Virus record (IMG/VR): IMGVR_UViG_3300006033_000014
Location: 1-34,585 of that record
DNA: 34,585 nucleotides
Reading direction: 5' to 3' (one strand)
DNA from: a virus
Shown: piece after piece, positions 28,621-34,585 of the stretch
How positions within the stretch are numbered: position 1 is the first letter of the stretch
Layout of the letters: the number at the start of each line of letters is the position of its first letter
Notes under the pieces: model-generated
Told to the model about the DNA's origin: nothing
What the model saw: only the letters and a program-made list of their open reading frames with translations
Databases searched by the model: none
Position numbers and translations under genes: made by a program

Positions 28621-30462
28621 ATGGCAGAAGAAAATCAAGAGCAGGTAACACAGACGGGAGGTGATCCTATCTCTATCAAGGCAGGTAGACGTAACAACGC
28701 CGAGGATAAGCGGCGCATACGAGAGATTAGGCAAGCCGCCCGTGTAATCGCGGGATTGGTGGACGAGATGGAGCCAGAGGACGAGGATGATGAGGATATG
28801 CCCGCAATGGACGCTGAAAAGACCCTGGTCATTCATGGCGGCGCAGTAAAGGCATTAGGCGATGGGAAAGTCGGCGGGTATCTAGTGCGCTACGGTTCCC
28901 CTACTATGACCGACTTGACTGGTGACTACTTCGACGCGCAAACCGACTTCGGCACAATTACGACTACCCCCGTACTCTACCATCACGGCTATGACGACCG
29001 GATCAAACTGCGCATTATCGGCAGTGGCACACTACGCGCGGATGACGTCGGCGTGTGGGTGGAAGCCCAACTGGCAATGCGTGACGAGTATGAACGGGCT
29101 ATCTATCAAATGGCCGAAGACGGCAAATTGGGGTGGTCATCCGGCACGGCGTCTCACTTGGTCGAGACCGAACGGATTGGCAACGCCTATCGCGTCAAGC
29201 GCTGGCCTCTAGGACTAGACGCGTCCCTGACCCCATCACCCGCAGAGCCGCGCAACAACGCGGTAACTCTCAAAGCGTACATCAACCCTAACCCTATCAA
29301 TCAAGAACACGAGGAACACATGACCCCTGAAGAATTAGAAGCCCTGATGTCATCCGTAGCAACGAAAGCGGTTGACACCTATATCAAAAGCGCCCCGGCT
29401 ACTGTAACCGCCGGAAGCGTAACCGTAACCCGCGATGAAGCGGATAAGCCTTTTGCAAGCGCTGGCGAGTTTTTGGCCGCCGTGAAAATGGCCGCTATTA
29501 GCCCCCGCAGTGAAGACCCGCGTTTGCGCAGTATGAAAGCGTCGGGCATGAACGAGACTGTGCCGTCTGACGGCGGCTATCTTGTGCAATCGACCCTTGC
29601 GACTACGATCCTTGAACGGATGTACTCGACTGGCAATATCCTCTCGCGTGTTGCGCAGGACACTGTAGGTGCGAACAGTAACGGGATGACCTACAACGCG
29701 ATTGATGAAACTTCTCGCGTTACTGGAAGCCGTTGGGGTGGATTGCAAGGCTACTGGTTGGCAGAAGCTGCAACCAAAACCGCGAGTAAACCGAAATTCC
29801 GTCAGTTGGAATTGAAATTGAAGAAAGTAGCCGCCGTAGCTTATGCCACTGATGAATTACTCGCAGACGCGCAAGCCCTGGAATCGTGGATCAATCGCAC
29901 GGTTCCCGAAGAATTGCGCTTCCTTGCTGAAGATGCAATCTACAACGGAGACGGCGCAGGCAAGCCGTTAGGCATTATGAATAGCCCCGCTCTTGTGACT
30001 GTGACCCGCGACACTGGCGCGGCAATCAAGGCCGCCGATATTCTCAACATGTGGTCTCGGCGTTGGGCTGGCGTGAATGACTATGTTTGGTTGATCAATC
30101 AGGACGCTATGCCTCAACTGCCTCAAATGACCATCGGCAACTGGCCTGTATTTGTGCCGCCCGGTGGATTGGCTGGCAGTCAGTACGGCCAGATGTTAGG
30201 CGCTCCCGTCATCGAAAATGAGTACAGCGCAAGCCTGAACACGACCGGCGATATTATGCTTGCCTCGTTATCGCAGTATCAGACCATCACGCGCGGGAAC
30301 ATCGAAGCCGCCTCTAGCATTCACGTTCAATTCCTGACGGACGAAACCGCCTTCCGGTTTGTCTATCGCATTGACGGCGCTCCCGTGTGGAATAGCCCCC
30401 TGACCCCGTTCAAGGGTTCGAACACTCAAAGCCCGTTCGTTGTTCTCGGTTCCGCAACCTAG
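28621..30462 (+). CDS. Fused prohead protease and major capsid protein
   Basis: A 613-aa protein. Residues 1-60 are a charged helical start. Residues about 65-215 are a U35-type prohead protease, with GGYLVRYGSPTMTDLTGD (85-102), the histidine of VLYHHGY (118-124) and the serine of LGWSSGTASH (170-179). Residues 234-613 form an HK97-fold capsid protein: a helical delta-like domain, a likely cleavage region before NETVPSDGGYLV, and late features such as NRTVPEELRFLAEDAIYNGDG-type text (shortened here) and LGAPVIENEYS. Fusion of protease and capsid in one frame is known but uncommon. An internal start at 29320 would also give free capsid protein. Confidence 0.92.
   Translation: MAEENQEQVTQTGGDPISIKAGRRNNAEDKRRIREIRQAARVIAGLVDEMEPEDEDDEDMPAMDAEKTLVIHGGAVKALGDGKVGGYLVRYGSPTMTDLTGDYFDAQTDFGTITTTPVLYHHGYDDRIKLRIIGSGTLRADDVGVWVEAQLAMRDEYERAIYQMAEDGKLGWSSGTASHLVETERIGNAYRVKRWPLGLDASLTPSPAEPRNNAVTLKAYINPNPINQEHEEHMTPEELEALMSSVATKAVDTYIKSAPATVTAGSVTVTRDEADKPFASAGEFLAAVKMAAISPRSEDPRLRSMKASGMNETVPSDGGYLVQSTLATTILERMYSTGNILSRVAQDTVGANSNGMTYNAIDETSRVTGSRWGGLQGYWLAEAATKTASKPKFRQLELKLKKVAAVAYATDELLADAQALESWINRTVPEELRFLAEDAIYNGDGAGKPLGIMNSPALVTVTRDTGAAIKAADILNMWSRRWAGVNDYVWLINQDAMPQLPQMTIGNWPVFVPPGGLAGSQYGQMLGAPVIENEYSASLNTTGDIMLASLSQYQTITRGNIEAASSIHVQFLTDETAFRFVYRIDGAPVWNSPLTPFKGSNTQSPFVVLGSAT
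29320..30462 (+). CDS. Major capsid protein from an internal start (nested product)
   Basis: The in-frame ATG at 29320 (residue 234 of the fusion) is preceded by GAGG with 5 bases between, a good ribosome site inside coding sequence. The product would be 380 aa, close to the 385 aa of HK97 gp5, beginning MTPEELEALM and containing the scaffold-like delta region plus the capsid fold. This would supply many capsid subunits for each fused protease, solving the stoichiometry problem of the fusion. It needs experimental proof. Confidence 0.7.
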   Translation: MTPEELEALMSSVATKAVDTYIKSAPATVTAGSVTVTRDEADKPFASAGEFLAAVKMAAISPRSEDPRLRSMKASGMNETVPSDGGYLVQSTLATTILERMYSTGNILSRVAQDTVGANSNGMTYNAIDETSRVTGSRWGGLQGYWLAEAATKTASKPKFRQLELKLKKVAAVAYATDELLADAQALESWINRTVPEELRFLAEDAIYNGDGAGKPLGIMNSPALVTVTRDTGAAIKAADILNMWSRRWAGVNDYVWLINQDAMPQLPQMTIGNWPVFVPPGGLAGSQYGQMLGAPVIENEYSASLNTTGDIMLASLSQYQTITRGNIEAASSIHVQFLTDETAFRFVYRIDGAPVWNSPLTPFKGSNTQSPFVVLGSAT

Positions 30463-30472
30463 GAGTTATGAC

Positions 30473-30964
30473 ATGAATCCGTATGTAATGTATGACAACA
30501 TCGTTCCGGGCATCGCGCCCGTAGATACCGCCGCCACTGCGATTAGCACGCAGTACATCGACATGGCAACCGCTCATTCTGTGGCGTTTCTCGCGTACTT
30601 CGGAAACATCGCCACCACGTCGACCGATGAAGTTGTAACCGTGACGGTTGAAGGCGCAACGGTTCAGGCGGGTACTAGTGCGTCGGCTGTGGCGTTCAAA
30701 TACCGTTTGTCTGGTGTTGCAGACGCGAACACCTGGGGCGCAGTAACCGCCGCGACTACGGCAGGCGTGTCAATCGCGTCGACCGATGACGGTAAAATGT
30801 TATGGGTTGAATTAGACCCCGGCGCGGTACAGACTGCTAAGGCAGATGCGCGGTGGGTGCGCCTGACTGTGACCCCCGCCGCTGGCGGCACGGCTACGCT
30901 GGTAAGCGCAGTTGGGTTGGTAAGCCCGCGTTATCGCGGCGCTACAATGGTTAGTACCACCTAG
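30473..30964 (+). CDS. Capsid accessory (decoration-like) protein
   Basis: A 163-aa protein from ATG 30473, chosen because AGGAG lies 7 bases upstream; a longer frame would overlap the capsid gene. The sequence is rich in alanine, threonine and valine with beta alternation (VVTVTVEGATVQAGTSASAV) and no cysteines. Its position directly after the capsid gene, with a hairpin following, fits an abundant head decoration protein or similar. It could instead be a neck or tail-associated beta-sandwich protein. Confidence 0.6.
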   Translation: MNPYVMYDNIVPGIAPVDTAATAISTQYIDMATAHSVAFLAYFGNIATTSTDEVVTVTVEGATVQAGTSASAVAFKYRLSGVADANTWGAVTAATTAGVSIASTDDGKMLWVELDPGAVQTAKADARWVRLTVTPAAGGTATLVSAVGLVSPRYRGATMVSTT

Positions 30965-30983
30965 TTATAGGCGGCTGACAATC

Positions 30984-31008
30984 GGGGGTGGAGTGATCAA
31001 CCACCCCC
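30984..31008 (+). promoter_or_regulatory. Hairpin after the capsid genes
   Basis: GGGGGTGG (30984-30991) pairs perfectly with CCACCCCC (31001-31008), loop of 9 bases. No T-run follows; the ribosome site of the next gene comes at once. It may stabilise the abundant capsid mRNA or reduce read-through to later genes. Confidence 0.6.
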
Positions 31009-31018
31009 AGAAGGACAC

Positions 31019-32095
31019 ATGAACAGGCTTGCAATCGTAGGCAGTCACCCCGCAACACGCGAAAACGCCCCCTGGGACGATAAAGATATAACCATCTGGG
31101 TATTCAACGAAGCCCCACAAATGGATTGGTGCAAACGCTGGGATGCGTGTTTCCAGATGCACAATTCCGAGGTCTACACGTCCCCCAACAACATGACCCA
31201 TAAGGGACATTGGGAATGGCTACAACAGGCGCATGGTAAAACGATTTACATGCAACTTCGCGACAACCGCGTACCTGATAGCGTTACATACCCGCTACGC
31301 AATATCATCTCTGATTTACCCGCCGCGCAATTGCGCTGGTTTTCATCGACCCCCGCGTACGCCATGGCGCTGGCTATTCATTCCGGATTTGATGAAATCT
31401 CGATTTACGGCGTTGAGCTATCGAGTAATACCGAGTATCACCGTCAATTGCCTAACTGGTGCTACTGGTTGGGCGTGGCAATGGGCGCAGGGATTACCGT
31501 CAATATCGAGTCTGGCCAGGTGCATTACAAGGATTCGCTCTACGGCTATCAGGGAGAAACACAGTTACCACCCGAGACGTTCACGGAACGTGCTGACCGA
31601 TTGAAGCAATCATGGAATAAGGCGGACAGTGACATTACCGCAGTCAAGAAAAAGCTTGCACGCGCGTTGACGGATAAGAAGCATGAAAAAGCCATGGCGT
31701 TGATCCTCGAATTGCGTGACACTGCGCTTGCGGCATCTGAGTTATCCGGCGCATTGTCAGAAGCTGAACGCTATGGCGCACGCAATGACCCGATTAGCCG
31801 ACAGGAGTTTGAGCGTAGAGCGGCACAAGCGCAACGGGACGGCGAAGGCCACCGGGCGCGGATGTACCATGCAGGCGGCAAGCTTGAATACGTTTGGAAT
31901 ATCTACCTACAATCCGGCAACAGTACCGCATTGACGCAAGTCCGCGCATTTATTGACGAACAAACTCAAGCCGCGTTTGATTGCGGGGCGCATTTAGGAA
32001 TCTACCGCGAGAACATGCAGTACATGGTTGAGGTGGATCGTATCATTGGCGCGGCGGGTGGGGAAAAGACCCTGCAATCGTTGGAGGTGAAATAA
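31019..32095 (+). CDS. Rossmann-like protein in the head-tail operon (MptE/DUF115-like)
   Basis: A 358-aa protein. Residues 1-180 read as a Rossmann-type domain: RLAIVGSHPATRENAPWDD at the start, WDACFQMHNSEVYTSPNNM, FSSTPAYAMALAIHSGFDEI and SIYGVELSSNTEYHRQLPNW. Similar text appears in phage and bacterial proteins related to MptE/DUF115-type or sialyltransferase-like folds. Residues 190-358 are helical and lysine rich. It lies between the capsid and connector genes, an unusual place for an enzyme. It may modify virion proteins or have lost activity. No catalytic residue can be named. Confidence 0.6.
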   Translation: MNRLAIVGSHPATRENAPWDDKDITIWVFNEAPQMDWCKRWDACFQMHNSEVYTSPNNMTHKGHWEWLQQAHGKTIYMQLRDNRVPDSVTYPLRNIISDLPAAQLRWFSSTPAYAMALAIHSGFDEISIYGVELSSNTEYHRQLPNWCYWLGVAMGAGITVNIESGQVHYKDSLYGYQGETQLPPETFTERADRLKQSWNKADSDITAVKKKLARALTDKKHEKAMALILELRDTALAASELSGALSEAERYGARNDPISRQEFERRAAQAQRDGEGHRARMYHAGGKLEYVWNIYLQSGNSTALTQVRAFIDEQTQAAFDCGAHLGIYRENMQYMVEVDRIIGAAGGEKTLQSLEVK

Positions 32096-32694
32096 TGGCA
32101 ATTACAAACGGTTACGCTACATTGGCGCAGGTGAAACAGCGCATTGGCATCACCGACACCGATGCAAACCGAGACACTGACCTGGAGCTTGTGATAGGCG
32201 CAGTCTCGCGGCTGATTGATATGCGGGCGGGACGCGTGTTTTACACGCAGGCTATTGCGACCGAGAGGATCTATACCCCACAAGCCGCGTGCCGTGTATA
32301 CGTCGATGACTTCACGGCGGTTACATCCATCGCGCTTGATGAAACAATGGACGGCACATATTCAACCGCACTTGTGGCGGCTGATTACTGGTTGTCCCCT
32401 ATCGTGTCGTATGGCGGGCAATGGCCATATACGTATATCGAATTACGCCCCTGGTCAAACCATTCCTTTAGCGTGGGACAACGCAATAGCGTCAAGATTA
32501 CTGCTCTTTGGGGATGGGCGGCAGTCCCTGACGATATCCGCGAGGCGTGCATACTGCAATCGGCTAGAGTGTGGGCACGGCGTAATAGTCCATTTGGCGT
32601 GATAGGCGCGGCTGAATTTGGGCAACCTATCGCGATTGGAAAGGTCGACCCCGACGTTGAAGCTATGCTACAACCTTACGTGAGGCTTACCTAA
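32095..32694 (+). CDS. Head-tail connector (gp6-like adaptor)
   Basis: A 199-aa protein at a TAATG junction with GGAGGTG upstream. The start LAQVKQRIGITDTDANRDTD followed by LELVIGAVSRLIDMRAGRVF matches the helical head-tail adaptor family (HK97 gp6-like). The C-terminal domain is beta rich and ends with IREACILQSARVWARRNSPFG, also typical. It would form the ring under the portal. Order portal, capsid, connector, terminator, tube fits siphoviruses. Confidence 0.85.
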   Translation: MAITNGYATLAQVKQRIGITDTDANRDTDLELVIGAVSRLIDMRAGRVFYTQAIATERIYTPQAACRVYVDDFTAVTSIALDETMDGTYSTALVAADYWLSPIVSYGGQWPYTYIELRPWSNHSFSVGQRNSVKITALWGWAAVPDDIREACILQSARVWARRNSPFGVIGAAEFGQPIAIGKVDPDVEAMLQPYVRLT

Positions 32695-33101
32695 TGGCAA
32701 TACAAGACGCTATTGCATGGATTCAGGGACAGGCCGCCACAGTAACAGGCATCCAACAAGCCCCTACAATCCCAAACGATAACGCGGCTAATACGACATG
32801 GTGCATTGCGTACCCTGAAAGCGGCGAGTTCTCAACCGTTGCGGCGGATGATGGGCGCGATTTTCACAATGTGCGTATCGAGATTCTAACCTATCGCAAT
32901 GACCTATTCCAGGCTATGCGTCGGTTGTCTGGACTACCCGAAGCTCTAGCCCATAAGATCATGGGCGACCCGACGATGGGCGGAACGGTTTCAACCTATG
33001 ACACCATCACGTATCAATTCGCCGCGTCAGAGTGGGCAGGCGTGCCAGTGGTCGGGTATATCCTAACCGTGACCCGCATCAAACTAATTACGAGTGTATG
33101 A
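32694..33101 (+). CDS. Tail terminator / neck protein candidate
   Basis: A 135-aa protein starting at TAATG with the connector gene. The pattern of an N-terminal helix, then WCIAYPESGEFSTVAADDG, and VRIEILTYRNDLFQAMRRL fits the alpha/beta fold of tail-terminator proteins. It lies exactly between connector and tail tube genes, where the terminator is usually encoded. It would cap the tail and join it to the head. Confidence 0.7.
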   Translation: MAIQDAIAWIQGQAATVTGIQQAPTIPNDNAANTTWCIAYPESGEFSTVAADDGRDFHNVRIEILTYRNDLFQAMRRLSGLPEALAHKIMGDPTMGGTVSTYDTITYQFAASEWAGVPVVGYILTVTRIKLITSV

Positions 33102-33109
33102 GGTAAATC

Positions 33110-34111
33110 ATGGCAATTACAAAACTACGTAAACTACAATTGGGACGGGAATCTACGGCGGGAACACCCGTTGCGGCAACTACGATCTATCGAGCGCCTG
33201 CAAGTTCGATCGTGGCAGACCAAGAGCGCGTTATCCCTGACGAAAACGTTGGGTATCTAGGCCCGATTGATAGAGGTTATTTCCCGTCAATCGGCGCAAC
33301 CTATGAAATGCCAGAGAGTGAGGCAACGTTTGAGCAGATATTGCACCTACTTGAGGCAGGTGTACAGACGGTATCAGCGACGGCAAACGGCGGAACGACT
33401 ACGGCATACGTCTATACCTACGCTATGCCAACGACCGCGCAAAATACAATCAAGACCTACACCCTGGAGGTTGGCAACGATCAACAGGCGTACCGCATGG
33501 GCTACGGGCACGTTGAGACTATCACCCTGTCAGGCGTACCGCGTGAGGCCGTCAAGGTTTCGGCTATGTGGCGCGGCCAGTCGAAAATGGCGAATGCGTT
33601 CACGGGTGCTTTATCGCTTGCGGCGGTAGAGGAAATCCTATTCGGTAAAGGGAAGCTCTATCTTGACGATGCTGGCGGCACGTTGGGCGGCACACTGACC
33701 AGCGCTACTTGGATGGGATTCACGATGGAAGTCAATACGGGCTGGCGTGCGCAGTGGACGGGTGACGGCGCTTTGAATTTTAGCTTTATCAAGAACATTG
33801 GGCCGGATATTACCGGATCATTGACGCTAGAATACAACGCTACGGGCGTAGGCGCTGAAACTGCTTTTGCAGCTGGCACAACGAAACTAGTGCGTATGGA
33901 CTTCGACGGTTCGACGTTGTCAGGCAGTGGCGGAACGTACTCAACCAAAAAGTATCGCGTAGATCTAGCAATGCAGATTACTTCCGTTGACCCGCTGGAA
34001 TCACGCGACGGCAATGACATTGTTACCGTCAACTTCCGCGCAGTCTACAACGCGACTGCCGCGCTTTACGCGAATTTCCTTGTTTGTAATCTACTGGCAA
34101 CGGTTCCATAG
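33110..34111 (+). CDS. Major tail tube protein
   Basis: A 333-aa protein with GAGG upstream. The N-terminal KLRKLQLGRESTAGTPVAA and the DENVGYLGPIDRGY segment are familiar from phage tail tube proteins. The rest is beta rich with many threonine, glycine and alanine residues, and the end VNFRAVYNATAALYANFLV is also typical. It stacks as hexamers to form the tail tube. It precedes the tail assembly chaperone gene as in other siphoviruses. Confidence 0.85.
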   Translation: MAITKLRKLQLGRESTAGTPVAATTIYRAPASSIVADQERVIPDENVGYLGPIDRGYFPSIGATYEMPESEATFEQILHLLEAGVQTVSATANGGTTTAYVYTYAMPTTAQNTIKTYTLEVGNDQQAYRMGYGHVETITLSGVPREAVKVSAMWRGQSKMANAFTGALSLAAVEEILFGKGKLYLDDAGGTLGGTLTSATWMGFTMEVNTGWRAQWTGDGALNFSFIKNIGPDITGSLTLEYNATGVGAETAFAAGTTKLVRMDFDGSTLSGSGGTYSTKKYRVDLAMQITSVDPLESRDGNDIVTVNFRAVYNATAALYANFLVCNLLATVP

Positions 34112-34119
34112 GATAACCC

Positions 34120-34362
34120 ATGACATTCAAATTCTTACTTGACCCTGACGCTATCACCGTAGGCGACCTAGAAGATACGGAAACCACCATCACCGGAACG
34201 CTTACCCTAATGGCGCGATGTATGACTACGCTAGACGGGCAACCTATCGACCCCGTAGAAGGGCGGAAGCTACTACGCGCCTTATCACTGGCAGACTTTG
34301 GAGACGTGAAAAAGGATTTTTTATCCGCGTTGAAGTCAGTGGTGGAGACCTTGACGACGTAA
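34120..34362 (+). CDS. Tail assembly chaperone, short form
   Basis: An 80-aa acidic protein between the tail tube and tape-measure genes, the place of lambda gpG. It ends KDFLSALKSVVETLTT when ribosomes do not shift frame. AGGA lies upstream of the ATG. The slippery sequence at 34317-34323 sits near its end, so part of the ribosomes would make the longer product. Confidence 0.85.
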   Translation: MTFKFLLDPDAITVGDLEDTETTITGTLTLMARCMTTLDGQPIDPVEGRKLLRALSLADFGDVKKDFLSALKSVVETLTT

Positions 34363-34538
34363 TCGCATGGGCAGAGGCCAACGGCAAGCCGCCATTGTGG
34401 GTGAACGAGTTGCAGGCCGCCGAGGAATGGGGCGTACCGCCATGGGTTGTACATCAAGGCCCTGCAATATGGTTCAACCGCTGGCGGCGATTCGCGGTAT
34501 ACCGTGAAAGGAGAATGAAACATGACCGAAAAGGTTGA
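34120..34538 (+). CDS. Tail assembly chaperone, -1 frameshift product (G-T type)
   Basis: Reading 34120-34323 and then shifting back one base continues from 34323 to the stop at 34536-34538, giving 139 aa: 68 shared residues plus 71 new ones beginning IRVEVSGGDL. The second part (WVNELQAAEEWGVPPWVVHQ) resembles the T-domain of many siphovirus chaperones. It overlaps the tape-measure start at 34522, as in lambda. The chaperone binds the tape measure until the tube is built. Confidence 0.85.
34317..34323 (+). other. Programmed -1 frameshift site T TTT TTA
   Basis: In the zero frame the codons are GAT TTT TTA, so the heptamer T TTT TTA has the X XXY YYZ form. An AAGGA-like sequence stands just upstream and may pause the ribosome. 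Confidence 0.88.
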
Positions 34539-34585
34539 GATCGACATTGTAGCCAGAGACAAGGCAAGCGGTACGATAAAAAAAG
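34486..34585. repeat. Terminal 100-bp direct repeat, right copy
   Basis: Identical to 1-100. It contains the end of the chaperone T-frame and the first bases of a second copy of the tape-measure start (ATG at 34522, cut by the window end). It represents the same genome position as the left copy. Confidence 0.95.

Noticed and set aside
34308-34314. G AAA AAG as the frameshift site of the tail chaperone
   Set aside because: The X position breaks the triplet rule, whereas T TTT TTA at 34317-34323 fits the rule fully.

Overview
The window looks like one complete tailed-phage genome (HK97-fold, siphovirus-type head and tail genes). The last 100 bases repeat the first 100 exactly and the join restores continuous genes, so I read it as a circular molecule of 34,485 bp opened inside the start of the tape-measure gene. 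All recognisable genes are on the + strand. Nearly all have Shine-Dalgarno sites (AGGAG or GGGAG type) and promoters resemble the bacterial sigma-70 class. The host is therefore a bacterium I cannot name. I found no integrase, attachment site, partition gene, tRNA or CRISPR array. No gene-free stretch exceeds about 200 bases, and each of the longer gaps holds a regulatory or RNA structure.

Layout. (1) 23.3-34.5 kb and 0-6.8 kb form a late operon running through the contig ends: holin-like protein, TM/coiled-coil protein, small and large terminase, portal, MuF-like protein, a fused prohead protease-capsid gene with an internal capsid start, head-tail connector, tail terminator, tail tube, frameshifted tail chaperone, short tape measure, tail hub, two fibre-like proteins and a GH25 endolysin, closed by a terminator at 6803-6833. 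(2) 6.8-8.4 kb is an early leader region with two copies of one promoter/operator module and a complete type III hammerhead ribozyme. (3) 8.4-14 kb holds replication and recombination genes: ERF annealing protein, Toprim primase, two winged-helix initiators, a DnaB-like helicase and a candidate origin inside the second initiator gene. (4) 14-19.7 kb holds an SNF2-like helicase, a DNA methyltransferase, a PD-(D/E)XK nuclease, a dCTP-deaminase-like enzyme and small zinc-ribbon, membrane and regulatory proteins. (5) 19,692-22,318 is a complete ISL3-family element with cargo genes, imperfect terminal repeats and a perfect 8-bp target duplication. (6) 22.35-23.27 kb holds two more accessory genes before the late promoter.

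The most unusual signal is RNA based. Two covarying RNAs of about 110 nt, near 9.74-9.85 kb and 10.98-11.09 kb, share an a-b-a'-b' pseudoknot topology. Each starts at an extended -10 promoter and ends in a U-rich terminator-like tail just upstream of a replication gene. The two late promoters share a different 20-nt motif and are also followed by hairpins, one of them a strong terminator ahead of the capsid gene. With the hammerhead ribozyme, this suggests that the phage controls expression largely through structured leader RNAs. That is inference; the pairings themselves can be read directly in the sequence.
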